Source: Hippopus hippopus (taxonomy: Eukaryota; Mollusca; Bivalvia; Cardiida; Cardiidae). From it: a stretch of 64,000 nucleotides of DNA. The stretch lies in NCBI GenBank assembly GCA_946811185.2, contig OX328105.1, positions 43,400,845 to 43,464,844 on the forward strand, in the 5' to 3' direction. The notes beneath the pieces are model-generated. The model did not search any database. It saw nothing but the letters and a program-made list of their open reading frames with translations, and had not been told where the DNA came from. Positions 1-8,677 of the stretch are shown piece by piece. Position 1 is the first letter of the stretch, and each line of letters starts with the position of its first letter. The translations under genes and the position numbers were made by a program.

Positions 1-171
1 GGCTCTATAAACATAGTGCAACGAAAGCGTGGTAAAATCTACGTCATTCTATATCTAGAGTGACGTCATTCTGTATAAAGTAAGTTATTCAATGGAATAT
101 TATCTGCATCCGCGTTTTTACTCTAAGTATGAACTTGTTTTCCTTTGATTAAGAGTTGGTCATGTTAGAAT

Positions 172-344
172 CGAAATAATCTTCTTTCCATCGTGGTTTA
201 TCGTTCAACAAACCACGTTGAGAGTTATGAGGCGCAATGAATAAACCACTCGGGCTATCGCCCTCGTGGATTATTTATTGTGCCTCATAACTCAAAATCG
301 TGGTTTATTGAACGATAAACCAAGATAGAAAGAAGATTATTTCT
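172..344. repeat. Long palindrome with GC-rich apex (MITE-like)
   Basis: The stretch reads nearly the same on both strands. AT-rich arms (GTGGTTTATCGTTCAA and its complement) flank an apex CTCGGGCTATCGCCCTCG. It has no coding capacity. It lies in intron 4 of METTL27-like copy A. Similar GC-apex palindromes recur through the window, so it is probably a short foldback MITE. Confidence 0.75.
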
Positions 345-394
345 TAACTTAAATATGGATCAAACGGTGGAAGTTGTCTTTGAAACCTGATAGA

Positions 395-500
395 ACACTT
401 TGCGGGAATGGAGAAAATGCTGGTTACCATCATTTCCACTTTTTTCTCCCCACAATGTTTTCAAAAGCCATATTCTTCACAGTAGTTAAAACTAGGAATT
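395..500. repeat. Partial MITE family B copy
   Basis: The core GGAGAAAATGCTGGTTACC with its inverted half and an ACAATGTTTTC flank matches the family B hairpin seen complete near 52.5 and 54.7 kb. Only the centre of the repeat is recognisable here. Confidence 0.5.
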
Positions 501-546
501 GCTTGGTATAGGGTTGATCATTTGAAAGTGTAGTATAATATTTGCG

Positions 547-811
547 CCACACTCTGTGAAAAAAAGGGTTTAACGAATCTTTAAAAAAAGTATCGACCCA
601 TGGCAGCCTGTGCAGTCAATGCAGACTGACATGGGCCGAAACTTTACTTCCATTGGTAAATTTTCTGTATGTCCAAGGATCATTCTACCTCATGATTCAG
701 TCATTTGAAAAAAAAAAATGGATTTTTTGGATCCATAATAATACGATGACTTGCTCAGTGTAACGCATCCCGGAGATGCATTAAATCCCCTTTTCCCAAA
801 GCGTCGCTCAT
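547..811. repeat. MITE family A copy
   Basis: This is a roughly 260-bp repeat whose ends resemble CTCTGTGAAAAGGGG and CCCCTTTTCCCAAAGCG. It has an inner GC palindrome around GGCAGCCTGTGCAG and the family-typical TATGGATCC-like segment. It lies back to back with a second copy at 820-1080. Confidence 0.7.
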
Positions 812-819
812 TTATAAAT

Positions 820-1080
820 GAGCCGTGCTCTGGCAAAAGGGGGCTTAATGCATCTCCGTAATCCATCATACCAAGAAAGCCATCACATACTTATGGATCC
901 ACAATAGCCACTTTTTTTAACAACCGACTCAATCATGAGGTAGACTGATCCTTTGACATGCAGAAAATCGACCAATAGCGAAAAGTTTCGGACCAGTTCA
1001 GCCTGCGCGGACTGCGCAGGCTGACCTGGGTCGAAACTTTTCTCAGATGCATTAAGCCCCCTTTTCACAGAGCGCGGCTC
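820..1080. repeat. MITE family A copy, opposite orientation
   Basis: The 261-bp copy has ends GAGCCGTGCTCTGGC and GAGCGCGGCTC and the inner palindrome CAGCCTGCGCGGACTGCGCA. It ends only 29 bp before the first base of the copy A last exon, so it may have replaced the natural polypyrimidine or branch region. Confidence 0.8.
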
Positions 1081-1109
1081 AAATTGAATTATGACTTCAA
1101 TGCTTTCAG

Positions 1110-1297
1110 GTGGATATATTTGCATTTCGCTGAGACAAGAGTTTGTCGAGATGGCAGAAGAATATAGGGACCATAAACTTGAAGAGGCTATGTCACAACT
1201 TGAGAGAAGTGGTCTTTGGAAAGAGATAGAGCGACGTGAATTACCAGTTTACTTTTACAACAAACCTGGCCTTCTATTTCTACACCAAGTTCTATGA
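1110..1297 (+). CDS. METTL27: METTL27-like methyltransferase, copy A, last exon
   Basis: This is the terminal exon of a class I SAM-dependent methyltransferase resembling METTL27; the earlier exons lie left of the window. The exon follows a TGCTTTCAG acceptor and enters in phase 1. It reads GGYICISLRQEF at its start and ends NKPGLLFLHQVL before TGA at 1295-1297. The segment aligns almost residue for residue with the last exon of copy B (42806-42993), including acceptor phase and stop position. In the family this part follows the VVKPGG loop and forms the C-terminal half of the methyltransferase fold. An ATG upstream of the acceptor is not the start. The substrate of METTL27 proteins is not known to me. 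Confidence 0.75.
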
Positions 1298-1828
1298 GCT
1301 TTTATTAGTGCTAGTACTTTTGTTTCAAACAGCACGATTTTTGCATCATTAAAGAGGGTATTTAGCTCTATGTACGTAACGTTCATTCGACATCCATGTT
1401 TTACTGTATGACAGTGTTAGGCATGTTTTACTTTATGACAATGTTAGAATAAACATTTTCAAGAAACCACTTCGGTATGTGTAAGACTGGTTGTTAACCA
1501 TTCAGCTGGTATTTCAAGGTATTTCAATACACACTTATCGCCGTATTATGCAACAACCTAAAACGATCTCTGAGTCTTATAATTAATTTAGAAAGGAACA
1601 CACTTTCTGATTGGCTTGACCATTTGGTTAAGCCAATTAGAATTTGCGTTACTTTGAAATCTAGAAAATCCTGAGAATTAGAATAATTACGTAATTTCGA
1701 ACTCAACTTAACTCTCAACTCAGCATTTTATTCATATTATAGGCCTCTGGTCCATAATACATAAATATACAAATATAACATGTATATGTCCCTTGACTCT
1801 TTACAAACAGCATTTATAGACATATATG

Positions 1829-2020
1829 TTAACCCTTATCCTATCAGATAACTAAATTTGAATTTTCAGTTCGATAGTTAAAACCCAAATATTGCTAATT
1901 TAAAGTTATATTTTGGGGAATAATATCTCCTTATCGGACAATGCAGATCCAAGATCAGACTGCACGTTCTGTGCAGTCTGATCTTGATCTACACTGTTCA
2001 CAAAATGGTTGGTGAATACA
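1829..2020. repeat. MITE family C copy
   Basis: It starts with TTAACCCTTATCCT and contains the palindrome AGATCAGACTGCACGTTCTG with its complement, followed by the GATCTACACTGTTC segment seen in other copies. The far end is not clear. Confidence 0.65.
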
Positions 2021-2364
2021 GCTACTGAGATTTTAGAAAATGAAGACACCAATTTTGGATTAACACCGTAGAAAAAGCACTGCATATGATTGTGTATGTT
2101 AACAATCGTCGAGAAGGCCGGCAGTTCATTTATCCAAACACCCTTCATTTTGGCCACCTATAGGAAACTAGCAGAAATTTTGCTGACTTATCGCAAACTA
2201 TCCCAATATGAAAGCGTCTAAAGACGCATTTATAGCATAAAATATTTGAAATATTATGGCAAAAGATAAATTCCTTGCCCAATTAAACATCCTCACAATT
2301 TTTGACACGTGCTTTTACAAAATGTAGGCCTAGTTTGTACTGGAATCTTTTTTTTTCCTACAGC

Positions 2365-2598
2365 TCGGGTGAAAAAGTTTCCAAGGAACAATAATCATTG
2401 CGACAGAGTCCATTCTTCTCTCATAGTCGAACATTACTTCAAGGATTTTAAATGGGAAAGCAGCCAGTGGCATTGAAGAAATGTTCTGCGTTGTACTGAT
2501 TGAAGGAACGCCAAGGGTACATAGATAGTTGTACTGGCTGCCGCGATATAACTGAAATATTAGTGTTAAAAGACCTGAAATAAACTACATGCAGTTAT
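2365..2598 (+). repeat. Diverged, 5'-truncated tRNA-derived SINE
   Basis: The order of CATTGCGACAGAGTCCATTC, GGGAAAGCAGCCAGTGGC and the tail CTGGCTGCCGCGATATAACT follows the body of the intact SINE at 53058-53360. The tRNA-like head is missing. Confidence 0.6.
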
Positions 2599-2632
2599 AA
2601 GATACTGCCACATGGAAACATAAGGCTAAATA

Positions 2633-2638
2633 AATAAC
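2633..2638. other. Target-site duplication AATAAC, left of Polinton 1
   Basis: AATAAC lies directly before the AG terminus and is repeated exactly at 14457-14462 directly after the CT terminus. A 6-bp duplication is the Polinton hallmark. Confidence 0.9.
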
Positions 2639-2647
2639 AGTAGTATA

Positions 2648-2701
2648 GGAGGGGAGTCTGGCGAACTACCCAGGCCAGGGTAGTTCGCCAGGCTCCCCTC
2701 C
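2648..2701. other. Terminal hairpin, left end of Polinton 1
   Basis: GGAGGGGAG pairs with CTCCCCTCC. After one mismatch, CTGGCGAACTACCC pairs with GGGTAGTTCGCCAG around an AGGCCA loop. The stem starts about 9 nt from the element end. Polinton 2 has an equally placed hairpin of different sequence. Confidence 0.85.
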
Positions 2702-2959
2702 CTGAGTGGGCTAGATCACCCTCCCTGACAAAAATTTGTCCCTATTCTGCCCTCCCGAAGGAATTTGCATTTTTTATATTCCCTATTTTTACCCAGGCTC
2801 TCCTCCCTGAGAGGGATTTAGCATTCAAAATGGCGGCCTTGTGGAGGATACCCTGGCGAAAAAATTACCCAGGCTCTCCTCCCTGAGTGGAATTTTTCTG
2901 CAAAAAAGCGAAGGGGGGGAGGGGGACCAAAAATGATACATCTTCGAGTGCTCTATAGG

Positions 2960-4930
2960 GATCTGTCAGACCTGATCACTGAGTTGGACTTAGTTTTTTC
3001 ACCCTATGAATGATTTTTCTCTCTTTCTAAAAGTCTGACCATTGAGTTGGACTTAGTTTTTTTCTACACCTATGTATGATTTTACTTTCTAAATGCTTTG
3101 ACATTGAGTTGGACTTAGTTTTTTCACCCTATGAATGATTTTTTTCTCTTTCTAAATGCCTGATCAGTGAGATGGAGTTAGTTTTTTTTACCCTATGGAT
3201 GATTTTCTCTCTTTCTAAAAGCCTGACCATTGAGTTGGACTTAGACTTTTTTCTTTCAAAATGTCTGAGCACTGAGTTGTACTTAGGTTTTTCTTCACTT
3301 ATGTATGATTTTTTTCTCTTTCTAATTGCCTGACCATTGAGTTGGACTTAGACTTTTTTCTGCATCTCTATGAATGATTTCTCTTTTCTAAAAGGAATTT
3401 ATCCTATATCACTGAGTTGGACTTAGCTTTTTCCCCCCTATGAATGATTTTCTTTTTAAAAGGTTGACCATTGAGTTGAACTTAGTTTTTTTCTGCAATT
3501 ATGAATGATTTTTCTCTAAAAGCCTGACCATTGAGTTGGACTTAGTTTTTTCACCCTATGAATGATTTTCTCTCTTTCTAAAAGCCTGACCATTGAGTTG
3601 AACTTAGACTTTTTTTACCCTATGAATGAATTTTCTTTCTAAATGTCTGGATATTGAGTTGGACTTAGTCTTTTTCTGCAATTATGGATGATTTCTCTTT
3701 TCTAAAAGGAATTTGTCCCTATATCACTGAGTTGGACTTAGACTTTTTTCTACATCTATGAATGAATTCTCTTTTCTAAATGCCTAACCATTGAGTTGAA
3801 CATAGACTTTTTTTTACCCTATGAATGATTTTCTTTCTAAAAGCCTGACCACTGAGTTGGACTTAGTCTTTTTTCTGCATCTATGAATGATTTTTTCTCT
3901 CTAAAAGGAATTTGTCCCTATATCACTGAGTTGGACTTAGACTTTTTTCTACATCTATGAATGAATTCTCTTTTCTAAATGTCTAACCATTGAGTTGAAC
4001 TTAGACTTTTTTTACCCTATGAATGATTTTCTTTCTAAAAGCCTGATCACTGAGTTGGACTTAGTCTTTTTTCTACATCTCTATGTATGATTTCTCTAAA
4101 AGACTGAGCACTGGGTTGGACTTAGACTTTTTTCATTCTATGAATGATTTCTCTTTTCTAAAAGGAATTTGTCCCTATATCACTGAGTTGGACTTAGTTT
4201 TTTCACCTATGAATGAATTCTCTTTTCTAATTGTCTAATCATTGAGTTGAACTTAGACTTTTTTACCCTATGATTGATTTTCTCTCTTTCTAAAAGCCTG
4301 ACCATTGAGTTGGACTTAGTTTTTTCACCCTATGGATGATTTTTCTCTCTAAAAGACTGACCATTGAGTTGGACTTAGACTTTTTTCTGCATCTATGAAT
4401 GATTTCTCTAAAAGACTGAGCGCTGAGTTGGACTTAGTCTTTTTTCTGCATCTATGGATGATTTTTCTTTTCTAAAAGGAATTTGTCCCTATATCACTGA
4501 GTTGGACTTAGACTTTTTTCTACATCTATGAATGAATTCTCTTTTCTAAATGTCTAACCATTGAGTTGAACATAGACTTTTTTTTACCCTATGAATGATT
4601 TTCTTTCTAAAAGCCTGACCACTGAGTTGGACTTAGTCTTTTTTCTGCATCTATGAATGATTTTTTCTCTCTAAAAGGAATTTGTCCCTATATCACTGAG
4701 TTGGACTTAGACTTTTTTCTACATCTATGAATGAATTCTCTTTTCTAAATGCCTAACCATTGAGTTGAACATAGACTTTTTTTTACCCTATGAATGAATT
4801 CTCTTTTCTAAAAGGAATTTGTCCCTATATCACTGAGTTGGACTTAGTCTTTCTGATTTTTTTCTGCATCTATGAATGAATTTTCTCTCTAAAAGCCTGA
4901 GCACTGAGTTGGACTTAGACTTTTTCTGAG
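2960..4930. repeat. 60-70 bp tandem array in left inverted repeat
   Basis: Roughly thirty degenerate units contain TGAGTTGGACTTAG, a T-run, CTATGAATGATTTTCTC and TCTAAAAGCCTGACCA. The GGACTTAGACTTTTTT part also occurs singly in intergenic spacers of Polinton 2 (near 59.06 and 60.54 kb), so the array looks like an amplified gene spacer. Open frames in it are repeat artefacts. Confidence 0.85.
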
Positions 4931-4959
4931 TTTTTTACTCTTCGGAGTGTAACTCTTCT

Positions 4960-5475
4960 AAAAGAAGTTTGACAATTTGAAGAAAGATAGAACTTTCATG
5001 GTAATGGTTAGTCCTAAAAAGGACTGTTGGGTTAGCTCTGAAAAGAGCTGTGACAATTTGAAGAAATGACAACTTGAAGATAGAACTTTCGTCTGACAGC
5101 TTGAAGATAGAACTTTCTTCTGATAGCTTGAAGGTAGAACTTTCGTCTGACAACTTGAAAATAGATCTTTCGTCTGTCCTCTTGAAGATAGAACTTTCGT
5201 GGTAGATGCTTAGTCCTGAAAAGGACTGTTGGGTTAGCTCTGAAAAGAGCTGTGACAATTTGAAGAAATGACAACTTGAAGATAGAACTTTCTTCTGATA
5301 GCTTGAAGATAGAACTTTCGTCTGACAATTTGAAGAAATGACAATTTGAAGATAGAACTTTCGTCTGATAGCTTGAAGGTAGAACTTTCGTCTGACAATT
5401 TGAAGAAATGACAATTTGAAAAAAAAGATAGAACTTACGTCTGACAATTTGAAGAAAGGTAGAACTTTCGTGGTA
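4960..5475 (-). repeat. Minisatellite of stem-loop and purine-element units, left arm
   Basis: On the minus strand, units of about 26 bp of the type CAGACGAAAGTTCTATCTTC alternate with CATTTCTTCAAATTGTC. They are interspersed with 16-nt stem-loops. The units resemble the sequence following the stem-loops in Polinton 2 genes, so this is probably amplified gene 3'-end sequence. Confidence 0.75.
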
Positions 5476-5498
5476 GATGGTTAGCCCTGAAAAGGGCT
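5010..5498 (-). terminator. Cluster of five histone-type 3' stem-loops, left arm
   Basis: The minus strand carries AGTCCTTTTTAGGACT (5010-5025), AGCTCTTTTCAGAGCT (5034-5049), AGTCCTTTTCAGGACT (5212-5227), AGCTCTTTTCAGAGCT (5236-5251) and AGCCCTTTTCAGGGCT (5483-5498). All have a 6-bp stem and a TTTC/TTTT loop while the stem sequence varies with matching changes on both sides. Several are followed by AACC/ACC and a CGAAAG purine element. A shorter relative GTCCCTTTTAGGGAC lies at 5507-5521. Confidence 0.75.
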
Positions 5499-5524
5499 GT
5501 TGGGGTGTCCCTAAAAGGGACCTG

Positions 5525-5799
5525 GTTTTGGAGGTTGTGTTTTTTCGTCTCACATTGTTTTTTTCCACTTCTAATGACAGCATCCGAAATTCGCTTGGCA
5601 AATGGGGCATGTTTCAACTCTTTTTTCAGATTACCATTGCTCCATTACCGAAAGTAATCTTCCTCCCAAATTCGATATCAACCAAATTGACATCCGGTGT
5701 TGTCTTTAAAAATAGTTGAACTAATCTTTCGCTGAGATCTTTGTATGGCTGTGTTTTAGTTGTAGTTGTTTTTGTTCCTCCTCTCCTACGAAATGAGTG
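5525..5799 (-). pseudogene. 3' part of small CPxC gene, copy in left inverted repeat
   Basis: On the minus strand this is the same gene as 11070-11390 in the right arm, cut at the inner edge of the repeat so its start is missing. It contains a frame reading CPICQANFGCC near the end, but the A-run just upstream puts that frame out of register with the preceding one, so the copy is broken. In position and ending it matches the 103-residue Polinton 2 gene that ends CPACRKVGGCA. The histone-type stem-loop at 5483-5498 follows it. Confidence 0.55.
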
Positions 5800-6330
5800 C
5801 TAAAAGCCTGAGCACTGAGTTGGACTTACACTTTTTTCTGAGTTTTTTTACTCTCTGGAGTGTAACTCTTCTGAGAGAAAAGAAGATTGCCAATAGAAAA
5901 TGTCATTTTTTGGCCGTTACCTAGCCTTTAATTGCAAATATCCTACATCACTGAGTTGGACTTAGACTTTTTTCTGAGTTTTTTACTCTTTGGAGTGTAA
6001 CTCTTCTGAGAGAAAAGAAGATTGACAATAGAACATGTGTCATTTTTTGTCCGTTACCTAGCCTTTAATTGCAAATATCCTACATCACTGAGTTGAACTT
6101 AGTTTTTCTGATTTTTTTCTGCATCTATGGATGAATTTTCTCTCTAAAAGTCTGAGCACTGAGTTGGACTTAGACTTTTTCTGAGTTTTTTTTACTCTTC
6201 GGAGTGTAACTCTTCTAAAAGAAAGAAGTTTGACAATTTGAAGAAATGACAATTTGAAGATAGAACTTTCGTGGTAAATGGTTAGTCCTGAAAAGGACTG
6301 TTGGGTTAGCTCTGAAAAGAACTGTTGGGT
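5800..6330. repeat. Second, shorter run of spacer repeats inside the left arm
   Basis: After the inner edge of the inverted repeat, the CTGAGTTGGACTTA units, the GAGTGTAACTCTTCT motif and the CAATTTGAAGAAATG minisatellite appear again. A 115-bp unit around GTCCGTTACCTAGCCTTTAA is present twice. This looks like an internal duplication of the gene-end module. Confidence 0.65.
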
Positions 6331-6348
6331 TAGCCCCTGAAAAGGGCT
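6284..6348 (-). terminator. Three histone-type stem-loops behind the inner small gene
   Basis: On the minus strand AGCCCTTTTCAGGGGCT (6332-6348, one extra base), AGTTCTTTTCAGAGCT (6308-6323, one G-T pair) and AGTCCTTTTCAGGACT (6284-6299) follow one another. A CCACGAAAG purine element lies downstream. Confidence 0.65.
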
Positions 6349-6409
6349 GTTTTGTTTTGGAGGCTGTGTTTTTTCGTCTCACGTTGTTTTTCCACTTCTA
6401 ATGACAGCA

Positions 6410-6635
6410 TCCGAAATTCGCTTGGCAAATGGGGCATGCTTCAACTCTTTTTCTGATTACCATTGCTCCATTACCGAACTAATCTTTCGCCGAGATCTTT
6501 GTATGGCTGTGTTATACGTTGTAGTTGGTTTTGTTCCTCCTCTCCTACGAAATGAGTGTTTAGTTGTAATAACTGTTGACCTGCATTTAGATATTCTTGG
6601 AGAGCCTCGCGTAGTTGATAATTTATCTCCTCCAT
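6410..6635 (-). pseudogene. Small CPxC gene, inner copy with internal deletion
   Basis: It starts at ATG 6635 with MEEINYQLREALQEY, an alpha-helical, Gln/Leu-rich stretch. After about 54 codons it hits a stop, because some 67 bp present in the right-arm copy are missing here. Beyond that point another frame ends VEACPICQANFGCCH before TAG. The start follows a TCAATCC/TATA promoter (6745-6768) by about 110 bp. A longer frame from 6713 begins with TTG and is not favoured. Function is unknown; the CPxC end suggests a metal site. It resembles the 103-residue Polinton 2 protein in N-terminus and ending. Confidence 0.55.
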
Positions 6636-6744
6636 ATTGATACTGCTTCCGAATATTGATACTGCTTCCGAATATTGATACCGCTTTCGAAGTGTTCGTT
6701 CGCTGAGTGTCAAAAAATGATGAATGTATGGAAATAACGTTGGG

Positions 6745-6768
6745 TTTTATACGTTTAAGGAGGATTGA
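6745..6768 (-). promoter_or_regulatory. TCAATCC/TATA promoter of the inner small gene
   Basis: On the minus strand TCAATCC is followed after 10 nt by TATAAAA. The same pair precedes most small genes in both Polintons. Confidence 0.7.
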
Positions 6769-6903
6769 AATTTTTAAAGAGCGCGGACCTGACGGGAAAC
6801 ACCAGGATTGTACTGTGTGACACTGAGTTAGGAGTGGTAAAAACAGCATGAAACGCCGACGTGGGAAAAACATAGGAAAAAATGACGTCATGAGTCAATC
6901 AGT

Positions 6904-6928
6904 TCAATCCTCCTGTAAAGCTATAAAA
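6904..6928 (+). promoter_or_regulatory. TCAATCC/TATA promoter of truncated zinc-ribbon gene
   Basis: TCAATCC and TATAAAA are 11 nt apart. The ATG at 6968 lies about 40 nt downstream of the TATA box. An upstream GTCATGAGTCAATCA segment could bind an AP-1-like factor. Confidence 0.7.
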
Positions 6929-6967
6929 CCCAGCGATATTTTTACATAAAATCATATTTGTTCCAGT

Positions 6968-7048
6968 ATGGTTCGAATTCTTGTCTACCCCCACTGCGCA
7001 AGCAGATGTCTGATTGAGTGTGGGAAATGTTTTGCCATACTTTTTTTA
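6968..7048 (+). pseudogene. Truncated zinc-ribbon gene (relative of 59205-59411 and 60703-60909)
   Basis: The frame begins MVRILVYPHCASRC and continues IECGKCFA. This matches the first 22 or so residues of the two 68-residue zinc proteins of Polinton 2, including the IECGKC motif. After that the frame runs into Phe/Leu-rich sequence that is the antisense of the zinc-knuckle gene, so the gene was cut and joined to foreign sequence. The first CxxC is reduced to a single Cys. Confidence 0.7.
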
Positions 7049-7528
7049 CCCTTGTGTTTTGTTGATTTGCAAAAGAAACAGTTCTTTGTTACTCGTTTTT
7101 TTCTTCTTTTCGTTGTTTTGCTTTTTTTCTCCTCTTTTAGATCCAAAGTTTGTTGTTTTCTTAGATTATCGTTTGTAGATATTTTTTTCTCTGCCTGTTC
7201 TGTTATTTTGCAGATTTTTGAATCGGTGATATCCGTTGTGTCGGACTGCATGTCTACGGTCTGATTTTCAACCGGTGATATTGTAGTCTGTAGTGAACTT
7301 GTTTTCCATGTATTTTCGTTGTAGAATGAATTTAGTGTCCCGACGAATTTCGTATGTTGGAGATCGACAACGTTGTAAAACGATGGTGAAATTTCGATGT
7401 CATGACTGTGTGGGTTCACGTAGACAAAAAAACAAATGTTCCTGTCTGATTTTCTTTTTTGGACAATTTCTGGACCAATGTCCTGCTTCGTTGCACGTAA
7501 AACAAATATTTGTACTCTCACCATTCAT
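6985..7528 (-). pseudogene. Zinc-knuckle (CCHC) protein gene with frame change
   Basis: From ATG 7528 the minus strand reads MNGESTNICFTCNEAGHWSR and then NCPKKK. This is a CX2CX4HX4C zinc knuckle of the kind that binds single-stranded nucleic acid. That frame stops after about 45 codons. A second frame, open through the same region, continues with a Ser/Thr-rich and then strongly Lys/Arg-rich tail of about 130 residues with CFFCKSTKH near the end. The shift lies in a T-run, so it may be decay or programmed slippage. The 3' end overlaps the truncated zinc-ribbon gene and no stem-loop follows, so the end is probably lost. A TATAAATAG box lies about 65 bp upstream. Confidence 0.6.
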
Positions 7529-7580
7529 CCGATATCGTTTGTCGAGCGTCGCTTGATCTAAAACTCTGTACCTGATAGTA

Positions 7581-7760
7581 CAGCGTATAGAGCTATTTAT
7601 AAAAAAATACGCTTCACTACTAGACGCTGACGTAGTGTACCTCTACCCAATGGTCTATTTATAGCAACAGACGCTAACATATTGTGATTTAACCCCTTGT
7701 CACACTAAACGGCGTTTCCACTGAGTTGTCACGGTGTTGTTTAAGTTCCCAGACTGCCAA
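7581..7760. promoter_or_regulatory. Bidirectional promoter region, copy 1
   Basis: A TATAAATAGC box on the minus strand (about 7593-7602) faces the zinc-knuckle gene, and CTATTTATAG on the plus strand (about 7651-7660) faces the polymerase pieces. A CCCAATGG box lies between. The block is repeated at 8475-8640. Unlike the small-gene promoters it has no TCAATCC box. Confidence 0.65.
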
Positions 7761-7827
7761 GAGATCGCAGGAAAAATGCGAAGCTCCCGTGGCCTATTAT
7801 CGCGTTCCTGATGTTGATGAATAAAAA

Positions 7828-8180
7828 GTAAGAAGGAAATCAAGTACATTGATATCTGTTCTCTGTACCCTTATGTTTGTAAACACAAATCCTATCCTGT
7901 AGGTCAGCCAGAAATTTTGTCTGCTGAGAATATTGACATGAACAATATTCGACAATATGAGGACTTAATCAAATGCAAAGTTTTGCCTCCAACTGATTTG
8001 TTTCACCCCGTTCTCCCAGTTCACTGTAACAACAAAATGATGTTTCCACTCTGTATGAAATGTGCAGAAGAAAGTTCAAGTATTTGTAGCCATGGTGAAG
8101 AAAAGAGGGCTTTGGTCGGAACTTGGGTTACTTTTGAATTATTCAAGGCTCTTGACTGCGGTTATCAATTATTGCAAAGT
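7828..8180 (+). pseudogene. polB: DNA polymerase B palm fragment (out of order)
   Basis: The frame reads EIKYIDICSLYPYVCKHK, which contains polymerase motif A, and continues through HPVLPVHCNNKMMFPLC to ALDCGYQLLQ. It is nearly identical to part of the Polinton 2 polymerase (63171-64000). It has no start, lacks motifs B and C, and stands upstream of the N-terminal piece, so it is a displaced fragment. The sequence after 8180 is unrelated. Confidence 0.85.
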
Positions 8181-8474
8181 AAAAAAGTTAAAAGTAGAAA
8201 AAGTCAAAAGTCTCTCTTATATAGGTCTAGATCTACATGCAGTGAGGAAATATTCCCGTAAAATGGTCTTTACGAGTGTGTGAACCAATAATTATTCCAA
8301 GTTATTTTTCTTGACATAAATTAACGAAAGTGTCAAGGAACTGTCTTTCTTTTGTTAAGGAAGTCAGGGATATTCACCCTATTTCACATGTACAAATCTA
8401 CGAAAGAAAAAAATGCTTTCTACTTTTGACAACGCTCAAAATTCGAACTCACACCTTTTTTATATTAGTTAAGC

Positions 8475-8640
8475 GTATAGAGGTATTTATAAAAAAAGCT
8501 TTACTAGACGCTGACGTAGTGTACCTCTGCCCAATGGTCTATTTATAGCAACAGACGCTAACATATTGTGATCTAAGCCCCTGTCACTCTAAACGGCGTT
8601 TCCACCGAGTTGACACGGTGTTGTTTAAGTTCACAGAGTA
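8475..8640. promoter_or_regulatory. Bidirectional promoter region, copy 2
   Basis: This is a near repeat of 7581-7760, including GACGCTGACGTAGTGTACC and CTATTTATAGCAACAG. The plus-strand TATTTATAG is about 130 bp before the polymerase frame and probably its promoter. Confidence 0.65.
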
Positions 8641-8677
8641 CCAACAAAGGTTTTCGTTTTGATTTCTGAACAATAGA

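Larger units (their letters stand above)
1298..2632. other. Intergenic region downstream of copy A
   Basis: I see no gene here. The stretch holds a MITE family C copy (1829-2020), a diverged SINE tail (2365-2598) and AT-rich unique sequence up to the Polinton 1 target duplication. Confidence 0.5.
2639..5799 (+). repeat. Left terminal inverted repeat of Polinton 1
   Basis: This arm matches 11148-14456 in inverse orientation from the terminus to the segment TACGAAATGAGTG. From the outside in it holds a terminal hairpin, a subterminal CCCTGAGTG/GGGAGG region (2700-2950), a 60-70 bp tandem array (2960-4930), a stem-loop and purine-element minisatellite (4960-5500), and the 3' part of a small gene. 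Confidence 0.9.

Noticed and set aside
2960..4930. Possible CRISPR array
   Set aside because: Units are contiguous and degenerate, without unique spacers, in a eukaryotic transposon arm.
4935..5610. Frames of 170 and 192 codons rich in Ser, Phe and Leu (also 11337-12012)
   Set aside because: They are translations of the stem-loop and purine-element minisatellite. Three frames are open at once and the peptide is periodic.
6471..6713. Longer start of the inner small gene at 6713
   Set aside because: The codon is TTG, and the added residues translate a short tandem repeat (GAATATTGATACTGCTTCC).
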